Shown in pieces: positions 1 to 9,103 of a stretch of 63,934 nucleotides of DNA. Positions within the stretch are counted from its first letter, which is position 1, and each line of letters opens with the position of its first letter. The stretch lies in the NCBI GenBank assembly GCA_934525675.1, contig CAKSZH010000014.1:1-63934 (forward strand). The letters are read 5' to 3'. The notes beneath the pieces were generated by a model. It had not been told where the DNA came from and did no database searches. It saw only the letters and a program-made list of their open reading frames with translations. A program made the translations under genes and the position numbers. Source of the DNA: an uncultured Eubacteriales bacterium. Lineage in GTDB: Bacteria; Bacillota; Clostridia; Oscillospirales; CAG-272.

Positions 1-549
1 GGGTTGAAATCGCAAGTCCTTGAATCTGTGCAAGCCGCAACACCGTCGTCCCCCGCACGGGGGACGTGGGTTGAAATCAAAGATGAAACATATACCGAAA
101 AATCAAAGAATGTCGTCCCCCGCACGGGGGACGTGGGTTGAAATCTGTCCAGTATCGGCGGCAATACATATCTTGCAAGCGTCGTCCCCCGCACGGGGGA
201 CGTGGGTTGAAATTCTGTGGAATGTTACTAAAATGCTTTATTATTAGTCGTCCCCCGCACGGGGGACGTGGGTTGAAATAAGCGAACGGACGGTCAATAT
301 CTGTGGGAATATCGTCGTCCCCCGCACGGGGGACGTGGGTTGAAATGCGCAGAAGCTCTTCGGCAGAACCCGTTGATTTCAGTCGTCCCCCGCACGGGGG
401 ACGTGGGTTGAAATCCGAAATCCGTAATGCGGAGATACCCGCCGGGACGTCGTCCCCCGCACGGGGGACGTGGGTTGAAATCGCTGACGTCCTGCTCTTT
501 GACGATCCGGGGCGTTGTCGTCCCCCACACGGGGAACGTAGGCAAAAGC
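1..549 (+). CRISPR. Type I-C CRISPR array, trailer end
   Basis: Seven identical 33-bp repeats lie at 45-77, 112-144, 181-213, 247-279, 314-346, 382-414 and 449-481. The last 10 bp of another repeat are at 1-10 and a degenerate one is at about 517-549. Eight spacers of 33-36 bp separate them. Each repeat starts GTCGTCCCCC, contains the inverted repeat GTCCCCC-GCAC-GGGGGAC and ends GGGTTGAAAT, the hairpin and 3' tag typical of subtype I-C. The decayed final repeat marks the leader-distal end, so the leader and the newest spacers lie left of the window. No cas gene is present here. Spacer targets cannot be judged from this sequence. Confidence 0.97.
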
Positions 550-664
550 ACTGTTTCCACAGCCGAAGGTACCATTCCGGCGCTCAAGGCGTTCCCGGGA
601 AACATGCCGGGCAAGACTCTGCAACATCGGTAAAATAGACGTGTGGTATCCGTATGCAGAGCAA

Positions 665-710
665 GAACCGTATCCCTTTTCACAGAAGGGATACGGTTCC
701 TTTTGATTTT
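665..710 (+). terminator. Hairpin terminator after the CRISPR array
   Basis: Arms at about 665-678 (GAACCGTATCCCTT) and 686-699 form a long near-perfect stem followed by TTTTGATTTT on the plus strand. The T-tract direction suggests it ends CRISPR-array transcription. It would also separate the array from the convergent ABC exporter genes that end at 760. Confidence 0.7.
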
Positions 711-759
711 CCGGGGACCCCCACGCGCTTTTTCGTGGAGTTCCCCGTTTTTTCACGTT

Positions 760-2562
760 TTACGCGGTACGCTCAAACTGACTGTTGTACAGGTCGGCGT
801 AGAAGCCGCCGCGCGCCATCAGCTCGTCGTGCGTGCCGCTTTCAATGACGTCGCCGTCGCGCATGACAAGAATCAGGTCGGCGTTTTTGATGGTGGACAG
901 GCGGTGCGCGATCACAAAGCTGGTACGATCCTTAGTCAACTCATCCATTGCGCGCTGAATGAGCAATTCCGTGCGGGTATCCACCGAGGAGGTTGCCTCG
1001 TCGAGGATCAGCATGGGCGCATTCTGGAGCATGGCACGCGCGATGGTCAGAAGCTGTTTCTGCCCCGCAGAGATTGCGGCACTTTCGGAAAGCACCGTAT
1101 TCAGTCCGTTCGGAAGCGAATGAACGAACTGATCCAGTCCGCAGGCAGAAAGCACCTCTTCCAGACGTTCATCGGAGATTCCCTGCATATTGTACACAAG
1201 ATTTTCACGCACGGTTCCTTCAAACAGCCAGGTATCCTGAAGCACCATGCCGAACAGGTCATGGACCGTCTCGCGGCGCATTTCCGAGATCGGTACGCCG
1301 TCAATGCGGATCTCGCCGCTGTTGACCTCAAAGAAGCGCATGAGAAGGTTGACCATGGTTGTCTTGCCCGCACCCGTCGGACCGACGATTGCCACCTTTT
1401 CACCCGCATGTACCTCGGCGGAAAAGTCCTTGATGATGATCTTATCCGGTGTATCCGGATAGCTGAACTTTACATGGTCGAACACCACGTTCCCCCTGAC
1501 CGGGGAAACCGTTGCGGTCTTTTCGCTCTCGTCCGGAAGTTCCTCGCTCTCAAGGAAATCGAAAATCCGGTGTGCGGAAGCGGAAGCGGTCTGCATATTG
1601 GTCATTCCCTGCGCCATCTGGGTCAGCGGCGAGGTAAAGAGACGGACATAGAGAATAAAGGAAACGATCACACCGAATTCGATGGTACCGTTCAGGGCAA
1701 GCACCGAACCGAACACGCAGACCGCAACATAGGAAAGGTTACCGATGATATTCATCAGCGGCTGCAGAATACCGGACAGAAACTGGGATTTCCAGTTCGC
1801 GTCGTACACCTTTTCGTTCAGTCCGTCGAAATGCGTCAATACTTTTTCCCCGGCGCGGCTGATCCGCACGACTCCGTGTCCCGAATACATTTCCTCCACG
1901 TATCCGTTCAGTTCGCCGAGGCTCTTCTGCCGTGCGGAGAAGAAACGCTGGGAATTCTTCATCAGGACCACGGTCAGCACAACGCCGAAAAGCGTCAGCC
2001 CGAGCGCAATCAGGGCAAGTCTCCATTCGGTGACGAACATCATAATCAGGCAACCGACAAACTGCGTGGCGGCGCTGATGATGGTCGGCAGGCTGTTGGT
2101 CAGTCCCTGCTGAAGGGTGGAAACGTCGTTGGTGATACGGCTCAGAATGTCGCCTTGCGAGGTGGTGTTGAAATACTTCTGGGGCACGCGGTTGATCTTT
2201 GCAGACAGTTCCCCGCGCATCCGGTAGGACATTTTCAGGGTGACCACCGACATGATATAGTGCTGAACAAAGCCGAACAGGGCGCTCAGCACATAGATGA
2301 CCGCAAGGAAAATGCCGATCCGTGCAATGGCGGAAAGGTCAATGCCCCCGAGCAGTCCGTCCGACATAATGGTGGCGATTCTGCCGATCTTATCCGGTCC
2401 GATAATGGTCATAACCGCGCTGAGCGCTGCCAGGACAAGCGCCACGATGACGGCGCCGAAACCGGATTTCATATATCCCGCGGTTCTCGAAACCGCTTCC
2501 CGCATTCCCGTTTTTCCCTTGTAATCCGGATCGACGGGACGATTCATTCGCATATGATTCAT
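760..2562 (-). CDS. Heterodimeric ABC exporter, catalytic half (permease-ATPase)
   Basis: This 600-residue protein has an N-terminal six-helix exporter membrane domain (about residues 30-330) and a C-terminal ATPase. The Walker A is GPTGAGKTT, the signature is the variant ISAGQ and the Walker B ends LILDEATSS, which keeps the catalytic Glu. The family exports drugs or lipids. It is the second gene of a pair with 2575-4329, 12 bp apart, and starts after a clear GAGGAGGGAAGACC ribosome site. Its partner has a degenerate Walker B, so the two probably form one asymmetric heterodimer. The substrate is unknown. Control is presumably through the MarR gene at the operon head. Confidence 0.9.
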   Translation of the reverse strand: MNHMRMNRPVDPDYKGKTGMREAVSRTAGYMKSGFGAVIVALVLAALSAVMTIIGPDKIGRIATIMSDGLLGGIDLSAIARIGIFLAVIYVLSALFGFVQHYIMSVVTLKMSYRMRGELSAKINRVPQKYFNTTSQGDILSRITNDVSTLQQGLTNSLPTIISAATQFVGCLIMMFVTEWRLALIALGLTLFGVVLTVVLMKNSQRFFSARQKSLGELNGYVEEMYSGHGVVRISRAGEKVLTHFDGLNEKVYDANWKSQFLSGILQPLMNIIGNLSYVAVCVFGSVLALNGTIEFGVIVSFILYVRLFTSPLTQMAQGMTNMQTASASAHRIFDFLESEELPDESEKTATVSPVRGNVVFDHVKFSYPDTPDKIIIKDFSAEVHAGEKVAIVGPTGAGKTTMVNLLMRFFEVNSGEIRIDGVPISEMRRETVHDLFGMVLQDTWLFEGTVRENLVYNMQGISDERLEEVLSACGLDQFVHSLPNGLNTVLSESAAISAGQKQLLTIARAMLQNAPMLILDEATSSVDTRTELLIQRAMDELTKDRTSFVIAHRLSTIKNADLILVMRDGDVIESGTHDELMARGGFYADLYNSQFERTA

Positions 2563-2574
2563 GGTCTTCCCTCC

Positions 2575-4329
2575 TCAGGCAAGCTCCGCCGCGGAAAGCT
2601 GCGACGTTGCGATCTCGCGGTACACGGAACAGTTCTGCATGAGTTCCTCATGTGTACCGATTCCGACCGCCTGACCGCGGTCAAGCACGATGATACGGTC
2701 GGCATGGCGGATGGTGCTGATCCGCTGTGCGACAATGATCTTTGTGGTGTCGGGCAGTTCCCGGGCAAGCCCTTCGCGGAGCTTTGCATCGGTACGGTAA
2801 TCCAGTGCGGAGAAGGAGTCGTCAAAAATCAGAATCTCCGGCTTCCGTGCCAGCGCACGGGCAATGGAAAGCCGCTGTTTCTGTCCGCCGGAAACATTGC
2901 GCCCGAGCTGCGCGATGGCGTGATCGGTGCCCTCCGGCAGTTTGTCCACAAATTCCTTCGCCTCGGACAGGCGGATCGCCTGCTCCAGTGTTTCTTCATC
3001 CGCCGGAGCGGCGCTCTCACCGAACAGCACGTTGTCGCGGACGGTTCCGGAGAACAGCACCGCCTTCTGGGTGACGTATCCGAGCTTGTCGTACAAGGCG
3101 TCAAACCGGTAATCCTTCACGTTCACGTCGTCCACCAGCACCTCGCCATCCGTCGCATCATAGAAACGAGGTATGAGGCTGACGAGCGTGGACTTGCCGC
3201 TGCCCGTTGCACCGATGACGGCAAGCGTTTCGCCGCGGTTGACCCGGAAGCTGATTCCGGACAGTTCATCCGCCGACGCGTGGGGGTACCGGAAGGAAAC
3301 ATTCCGGAATTCCACCGAGCCGGACTCCTTCCCGTCGGTGATCTGTCCCTCGCGGATGGAAGCCTTGCGGTCAAGTACTTCGTTGATACGTTCCGCGGAA
3401 ACCTGCGCCTGCGGGAGCAGCATGAAGATCATCGCAAGCATCATGAAGGACATGACGATGTAGGTAGCATAGGTACTGAACACCAGTACCTCGCTGAACA
3501 GGTTCAGCCGCGCCGCGGGGTCTGCAACCGAAATGTTGTTGACCAATACCGCGCCGAGCCAGTAGATCACAAGCGCCAGACCGTTCATACCGAGCATCAT
3601 GGAGGGCTGGATCAGGGAAAAGAGCTTCTGGTTCTTCATCTGCAGTCCCATCATCTCAAGGCTCGGCGAATCGAACTTGCGGTTCTGGAACTCCTCCGCA
3701 TTGAACGCGTGAACGACGTTGATTCCCGTCAGGTTCTCCCGCGCAACGCGGTTGATCTTATCGGTCATCTTCTGAACGAGACGGAAACGCGGCAGGCAGG
3801 AACCCATAATCAGGAGAATGAGCGTGACCAGCACGACCACAAAGCCTGCGGTCACAAGCGACAGCTCCCAGCTCTTGCCGAGAATCTTGACAATCGCCCA
3901 GACCGCCATGATCGGCGCCTTGATGAGCATCTGAAGCCCCATGGAAACGATCATCTGGATCTGCGTGATGTCGTTGGTGGTTCTGGTGATAAGGCTGGGG
4001 ATGGAGAAATCCTGCATTTCCGCGTTGCCGATGTCCATCACGTGGTGGAACAGCTTCTCTCTTACGGTAAAGCTGAAACCGGACGCTGTCTTGGCGGACA
4101 GGAAGCCGCAGGCAATCGCAAGCAGTGCGCTCACCGCCGTGCATCCGAGCATCTTCAGGCCGACATTCACGATGTCCGACGTGGCGCCCGATGTTTTGAT
4201 GAGTTTGGTCAGTTCGGTCATGTAGTCCGGCAGGCGCAGGTCAAAATACACCTGCCCGACCACAAACACAAGACAGAGAAGCGCCATCAGCACTTCCCGC
4301 CTCCGCATATTTTTCAGTAATTTCAGCAT
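2575..4329 (-). CDS. Heterodimeric ABC exporter, degenerate half (permease-ATPase)
   Basis: This 584-residue permease-ATPase fusion has an exporter membrane domain, then Walker A (GATGSGKST), signature VSGGQ and Walker B ILIFDDSFSALD. Asp replaces the catalytic Glu after Walker B, the usual sign of the non-hydrolysing half of heterodimeric exporters such as TM287/288 or BmrCD. It lies 5 bp after the MarR gene and 12 bp before the catalytic half, so the three form one transcription unit. The start is the ATG at 4329, preceded by GAGGAA. The substrate cannot be inferred. Confidence 0.9.
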   Translation of the reverse strand: MLKLLKNMRRREVLMALLCLVFVVGQVYFDLRLPDYMTELTKLIKTSGATSDIVNVGLKMLGCTAVSALLAIACGFLSAKTASGFSFTVREKLFHHVMDIGNAEMQDFSIPSLITRTTNDITQIQMIVSMGLQMLIKAPIMAVWAIVKILGKSWELSLVTAGFVVVLVTLILLIMGSCLPRFRLVQKMTDKINRVARENLTGINVVHAFNAEEFQNRKFDSPSLEMMGLQMKNQKLFSLIQPSMMLGMNGLALVIYWLGAVLVNNISVADPAARLNLFSEVLVFSTYATYIVMSFMMLAMIFMLLPQAQVSAERINEVLDRKASIREGQITDGKESGSVEFRNVSFRYPHASADELSGISFRVNRGETLAVIGATGSGKSTLVSLIPRFYDATDGEVLVDDVNVKDYRFDALYDKLGYVTQKAVLFSGTVRDNVLFGESAAPADEETLEQAIRLSEAKEFVDKLPEGTDHAIAQLGRNVSGGQKQRLSIARALARKPEILIFDDSFSALDYRTDAKLREGLARELPDTTKIIVAQRISTIRHADRIIVLDRGQAVGIGTHEELMQNCSVYREIATSQLSAAELA

Positions 4330-4334
4330 ATTCC

Positions 4335-4811
4335 TCAGTTCCTCTCTTCCCCGGTCTCAAATCCGCCATTGCGGATCTTTTCCATGTTCTGCATCATCCG
4401 TCCCATACATCGGCACAAAACGGCGACTTCCTCGTCCGCGATTCCGTCAAGCAACAGTTGCCCGAATTGCTTCTGCAGTTCGCGTCCGCGCCCGATCAGC
4501 GACTGTGCCTTCCCTGTCGGAACCAGCCGCATTTTTCTGCGATCGCCCGGGATCACTTCCCGCGTGAGCAGTCCTTCCGTCACCAGCCGGTCAATGTGCA
4601 CCGACACAATCCCGGATTTCAGCCCGCGGAACCGGCACACGTCGCTCGCGGTATTGTTTTCCGGATTATTTGCAAAAAACAGAAGGATGTCCACCGCCAT
4701 CGGCGGCAGATCGGTCTCCCGGCAGATCGGCAGCAGAACGGTATGGTACGCCCCCAGCATTTTGTTGGCTCCTGCAAACAGTCCGGACGCCGTGATATTC
4801 CCTTCCTGCAT
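4335..4811 (-). CDS. MarR-family transcriptional regulator
   Basis: This 158-residue protein has a winged-helix MarR fold: DNA-recognition segment around residues 55-80 (SDVCRFRGLKSGIVSVHIDR) and wing around 85-100 (GDRRKMRLVPT). It heads the ABC exporter operon and very likely represses its own promoter, a common arrangement for multidrug pumps. A strong GGGAGGT ribosome site precedes the ATG at 4811. A consensus-like promoter and a small palindrome lie directly upstream. The inducing ligand is unknown. Confidence 0.88.
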   Translation of the reverse strand: MQEGNITASGLFAGANKMLGAYHTVLLPICRETDLPPMAVDILLFFANNPENNTASDVCRFRGLKSGIVSVHIDRLVTEGLLTREVIPGDRRKMRLVPTGKAQSLIGRGRELQKQFGQLLLDGIADEEVAVLCRCMGRMMQNMEKIRNGGFETGEERN

Positions 4812-4834
4812 GATAACCTCCCAATGATAGAAAG

Positions 4835-4883
4835 TCTAAAATTAGAACATTATTGATTATACTCCTTTTTTCAGCCATGTCAA
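4835..4883 (-). promoter_or_regulatory. Promoter and candidate MarR operator
   Basis: On the minus strand there is TTGACA (4878-4883), 16 bp, then TATAAT (4856-4861). Close to the expected start point is the palindrome TCTAATTTTAGA (4835-4846, arms TCTAA/TTAGA). Its place just downstream of the -10 element suits repression by the adjacent MarR protein. The operator role is inferred from position only. Confidence 0.65.
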
Positions 4884-4902
4884 TAGAGTTCACCCGATTT
4901 TC

Positions 4903-6116
4903 ATGCGGCAGACACATTTCCCGGTTGCCGGAATCGCGGAGGAGGCACAGCGCGCGAGCCTGTCAAAAACGGACTTTTTGCGCCGGATGAGCCACGACAT
5001 CCGCACGCCGATCAACGGTATCCGCGGCATAATCGAAATCGCCAACCACTATGCGGACGACCTGCAAAAGCAACAGGAGTGCCGGAACAAGGTCTGGAAA
5101 GCGTCCGGTTACCTGCTCTCGCTCGTCAACAGCGTACCGGATATGAACAAGCTGGAATCCGGCGCGGTCCTGCTTGCCAATCTCCCGTTTGATCTGTATC
5201 AGCTCCTCGCCGAGGCGAACGCCGTCGCCGAAATGCAGGCGATGGAAAGCGGAATCCGCTATGTCATCGACACCGAAAAACAGCATATCGAGCATCCGTA
5301 TCTGATCGGAAGCCCGTCCCACATCAAGCAGGTCCTTCTGAATCTCGCGAGCAACGCCGTCAAGTACAACAAAGAAAACGGCACGGACACGGTTTTCTGT
5401 CAGGAGGTCACGGAAAGAAACGGCACGGCGATCTTCCGCTTCGTCTGCTCGGACACGGGAATCGGCATGAGCGAGAAATTCCAGAAGCGTGTGTTCGAGC
5501 CGTTCTCACAGGAGGATCAGGTCAATGCAAGAACCCATTATGACGGGTTCGGTCTCGGGCTGTCCATCGTCAAGGGACTGGTCGGTCAGATGGACGGGAA
5601 CATTGATTTCGTCAGCAAAGAGGGCGTCGGCACCACCTTTGTGGTCACGCTTCCCTTCCGGATTGCCGAGACGCCGGAGAAAGCTCCGGAGCAGGTTCCC
5701 ATCGGATCCGTTGATCTGCACGGAACGCGTATCCTCCTCGCTGAGGACAATGACCTCAATCCGGAGATTGCGCAATTCTTTCTTGAGCAACAGGGCGCCG
5801 GGATCACGGTGGCAAAGAACGGCAAAACCGCAACGGAGCTGTTTGCAGCATCCGCCCCGGGGAGATCGACCTGATTCTCATGGACATCATGATGCCCGTG
5901 ATGAATGGGTACGCCGCGACCGAAGCCATCCGGAACATGGACCGTACCGATACGCAGACCGTTCCGATCATTGCCATGTCCGCCAATGCGTTTCAGGATG
6001 ACATTCAGAAGAGCCTTTCCGTCGGCATGAACGACCACCTGCCAAAGCCGCTCACCACGGAAAAATTGCTCTCCGCCGTTGCGGGATTTGTGCAGAAAAA
6101 GCCCGGAAACGTATGA
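4903..6116 (+). pseudogene. Truncated, frameshifted hybrid sensor histidine kinase
   Basis: The frame from 4903 begins almost at the dimerisation segment (KTDFLRRMSHDIRTPINGI, H-box His near residue 31). It continues through a complete HATPase_c domain (N-box LNLASNAVKYN, G1 SDTGIGM, G2 GFGLGLS) into a receiver domain (ILLAEDND). It stops at 5874. The rest of the receiver, including the phosphoacceptor in LMDIMMP, continues from about 5870 in another frame to 6116. One missing base in the CCCCGGGGA run near 5860 explains the break. No sensor or membrane region exists upstream: the MarR promoter occupies that place. It is probably a dead gene, although a sequencing error could cause the frameshift alone. 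Confidence 0.85.
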
Positions 6117-6128
6117 TTTTTACCGGAA

Positions 6129-6157
6129 ACAGAGTACAGAAATGTACTCTGTTTTTT
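6129..6157 (+). terminator. Terminator after the kinase remnant
   Basis: Perfect 10-bp stem ACAGAGTACA / TGTACTCTGT with a GAAA loop, followed by a T run. Confidence 0.85.
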
Positions 6158-6300
6158 GCTGCTTTTCCGCCGGCGTATACATGCGCCGTTCATCATATAT
6201 ACCTTATTTATTTATATCGGACTTTGTGCAGCATTCAAAGCGCACAGTAAAAAATTCAAACAAACTTAATTTTTTATACATTCTGAATAAAAAACTCTAT

Positions 6301-6348
6301 TTCAATCCTTGCATTCCTGTGGTAAGATAAGTACAACGACGAAAGTCG
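6301..6348 (+). promoter_or_regulatory. Possible mgl promoter and leader hairpin
   Basis: TTCAAT (6301-6306), 16 bp and TAAGAT (6323-6328) make a plausible but weak promoter. It is followed by a small CGAC-GAAA-GTCG hairpin (about 6337-6348) before the ribosome site. The AT-rich stretch 6240-6300 upstream could hold an activator site for the YesN-like regulator of this cluster. No clear operator repeat was seen. Confidence 0.35.
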
Positions 6349-6371
6349 AAATACGATTCGGAGGAATCAAC

Positions 6372-7445
6372 ATGAAAAAGTTTATCGCAGTCATCCTCGC
6401 GCTTCTCCTCGCAACCACCGCGCTCGTCGCTTGCGGCACCACGGGCGACAGCGGCAAAAAAGATGGCGAAGTTTCCGTCTTCTACTACACGTTCGGCGAC
6501 ACCTACATTTCCAGCGTCCGTTCCAACATGGACAAGCTGCTCAAGAACGCAGGTCTGAAGTATCAGAACTACGACGCAAACGGCAACCAGACCACCCAGA
6601 CCGAGCAGGTCACCACCGCTCTGGCAAAGGGTTCCCGCCTCCTCATCGTCAATGTTGTGGAAACCGGCTCCGATGACGCCGCTCAGAACATTGTCAACCA
6701 GGCAAAAGCAAAGAACGTTCCCGTTATCTTCTTCAACCGCTCGGTCAGCGAAGCGGTCGTCAGCAGCTATGACAAGTGCGTTTTCGTCGGCACTGACTAC
6801 GAGATGGCAGGTCACATGCAGGGTGAAATGATCGGCAACTACCTTGTTGAAAACTTCGCAAAGCTCGACCTCAACGGCGACGGCAAGATCTCTTACGTCA
6901 TGTTCAAGGGCCAGGAAGGCAACATGGAAGCAATCGCCCGCACCCAGTACGCAGTGGAGGACGCAAACAAGATCCTCGCAGCTGCCGGCAAGAGCCCGCT
7001 GGAATTCTACGACGCAAAGAACTCGAGCAAATACCTTGTTGACCAGGATGGTCAGTGGTCCGCAGCATCCGCAACCAACAATATGTCCACTCTGCTCGGT
7101 CAGTACAGTGAAACAAACAACAACATGGTCGAGCTGGTCATCGCAAACAACGACGACATGGCGCTCGGTGCCATCACCGCACTTCAGGCAAAGGGCTACA
7201 ACAAAGAGGGCGGCAAGCTGATCCCCGTGTTCGGCGTTGATGCAACCGCCGCAGCCGTTTCCGCAATCAAGGAAGGCAGCATGGTCGGTACCATCAAGCA
7301 GGACGCAGAAGGCATGGCAACCGCCATCACCACCATCTGCAAAAACCTCCTTGACGGCAAGGCAACCTTCGAGGGTGTCAACAAGGACGACGTGGTCGGC
7401 ACCTGGAGAGTCAACATTCCTTACCAGACCTACCTCGGCAAGTAA
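6372..7445 (+). CDS. mglB: Galactose/methyl-galactoside-type sugar-binding lipoprotein
   Basis: The protein has 357 residues. A lipoprotein signal (about residues 1-21, lipobox LVAC) precedes a periplasmic-binding-protein fold of the galactose/ribose class. The calcium loop DLNGDGKIS near residue 166 is characteristic of MglB. It should capture galactose, glucose or methyl-galactosides at the outer face of the membrane and pass them to MglA/MglC. The start at 6372 is chosen because CGGAGGAATCAAC precedes it and the signal peptide begins there. It is the first gene of mglBAC. Confidence 0.9.
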   Translation: MKKFIAVILALLLATTALVACGTTGDSGKKDGEVSVFYYTFGDTYISSVRSNMDKLLKNAGLKYQNYDANGNQTTQTEQVTTALAKGSRLLIVNVVETGSDDAAQNIVNQAKAKNVPVIFFNRSVSEAVVSSYDKCVFVGTDYEMAGHMQGEMIGNYLVENFAKLDLNGDGKISYVMFKGQEGNMEAIARTQYAVEDANKILAAAGKSPLEFYDAKNSSKYLVDQDGQWSAASATNNMSTLLGQYSETNNNMVELVIANNDDMALGAITALQAKGYNKEGGKLIPVFGVDATAAAVSAIKEGSMVGTIKQDAEGMATAITTICKNLLDGKATFEGVNKDDVVGTWRVNIPYQTYLGK

Positions 7446-7558
7446 TTTCCCGAATCAGACCGGATAGTCCGGGCAAAATATGGGGCGGGCGGAAACGCCT
7501 GCCCCCTCCGGCGCCGGCACCCAATCCAAACCACACTGCTCCGGAAGGGGGATCTTTC

Positions 7559-9088
7559 ATGAATGAAAATATGACAGCGGCAACGGAAACCGCCCCCGTG
7601 CTGCTCCGGATGGAAAACATCGAAAAGGCGTTCCCCGGTGTCAAGGCACTGGACAAGGTCAGCCTCAATGTCAAGGCGGGTACCGTTCACGCTCTCATGG
7701 GCGAGAACGGCGCAGGAAAATCCACGCTTATGAAATGCCTGTTCGGCATTTACTCCAAGGACGGCGGCAGAATTTTGCTGGACGGACGGGAGATCAACTT
7801 CAAGAACTCCAAGGAGGCGCTGGAAAACGGCGTCGCCATGGTGCATCAGGAACTCAATCAGGCCTTGAAACGGAATGTCATGGACAATATGTGGCTCGGA
7901 CGTTTTCCGACTACCGCAAAGGGCATTCCGATTGTCAGTGAAAAGAAAATGTACGACGCGACCAAGGCGATCTTCGAAAAGCTGGAGATCGACGTGGATC
8001 CGAAAACCATTATGAATAAAATGTCGGTCTCCCAGCGTCAGATGGTCGAGATCGCAAAAGCAGTTTCCTACAACGCGAAGGTCATCGTGTTCGACGAACC
8101 GACCTCTTCCTTAACGGAAGAAGAAGTCGCACACCTCTTCAAGATTATCCGGATGCTACGCGCACAGGGCTGTGCCATCATTTATATTTCCCACAAGATG
8201 AAGGAGATCCTGGAGATCTCCGACGAGGTCACCGTCATGCGTGACGGCAAGTGGGTCGCAACCAAAGCCGCAAAGGATCTGACCATGGAGGAGATTATCC
8301 GCCTCATGGTCGGACGCGAGCTGACCAACCTCTACCCGCCCAAGACCAACAAGGTCGGAGACGTGTTGCTGGAGGTCAAAAATATGACTGCCATGTACTC
8401 CAAATTGCGCGATGTTTCCTTCACCGCGCGCAAGGGAGAGATCATCGGCATCGCCGGTCTGGACGGCTCCGGACGGACCGAGCTCCTGGAAAATCTCTTC
8501 GGCGAAGCAACGCGGAAGGAGGGTACCATCACCCTTGGCGGAAAGCCCATCCGTAACCGCAATCCCCGCGAATCCATCAAAAACGGGTTTGCGCTTCTGA
8601 CCGAGGAACGCCGCGCAACGGGTATCTTCGGAATTCTGAATATCCGCGAAAACGCGACCATCTCCAGTCTTGACAAATGCAAGGCAGGACCCTTTCTCAG
8701 CGACAAGAAACTCAAAGCCAACACCGAGTGGTGCATCCACTCCATGTCAGTCAAGACGCCGAGTCAGGAAACCAAGATCCGTTCCCTGTCCGGCGGCAAC
8801 CAGCAGAAGGTGATCCTCGGACGCTGGCTGCTCACCGAGCCGACGGTTCTCCTTCTGGACGAACCGACCCGCGGTATCGACGTCGGCGCAAAATACGAAA
8901 TCTATCAGCTCATCATCGACCTTGCCTCAAAGGGCAAGACGGTTCTGATGGTTTCTTCCGAAATGCCCGAACTGCTCGGCGTATGCAACAGAATCCTCGT
9001 CATGTCCGGCGGACGGCTTGCCGGAGAAGTGGACGCGGAAAAGACGACGCAGGAAGAAATCATGACGCTTGCCGCCAAATACGTATAA
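7559..9088 (+). CDS. mglA: Sugar ABC transporter ATPase (two fused ATPase domains)
   Basis: At 509 residues this is the usual length for MglA/RbsA. The N-terminal ATPase has GENGAGKST and the Walker B VFDEPTSSL. The C-terminal ATPase has a diverged Walker A (GLDGSGRTE), the signature LSGGNQQK and LLLDEPTRGID. It powers sugar uptake with MglC as the membrane channel. It lies 113 bp after mglB and 15 bp before mglC, and starts after GAAGGGGGATC. Confidence 0.92.
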   Translation: MNENMTAATETAPVLLRMENIEKAFPGVKALDKVSLNVKAGTVHALMGENGAGKSTLMKCLFGIYSKDGGRILLDGREINFKNSKEALENGVAMVHQELNQALKRNVMDNMWLGRFPTTAKGIPIVSEKKMYDATKAIFEKLEIDVDPKTIMNKMSVSQRQMVEIAKAVSYNAKVIVFDEPTSSLTEEEVAHLFKIIRMLRAQGCAIIYISHKMKEILEISDEVTVMRDGKWVATKAAKDLTMEEIIRLMVGRELTNLYPPKTNKVGDVLLEVKNMTAMYSKLRDVSFTARKGEIIGIAGLDGSGRTELLENLFGEATRKEGTITLGGKPIRNRNPRESIKNGFALLTEERRATGIFGILNIRENATISSLDKCKAGPFLSDKKLKANTEWCIHSMSVKTPSQETKIRSLSGGNQQKVILGRWLLTEPTVLLLDEPTRGIDVGAKYEIYQLIIDLASKGKTVLMVSSEMPELLGVCNRILVMSGGRLAGEVDAEKTTQEEIMTLAAKYV

Positions 9089-9103
9089 CGGAGGAAAAGG
9101 AAA

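Noticed and set aside
643..4320. A 1225-codon open frame on the plus strand across the ABC exporter genes
   Set aside because: It is exactly antisense to two clear ABC exporter genes, is rich in His/Arg/Gln as expected for a shadow frame in GC-rich DNA, and matches no family.
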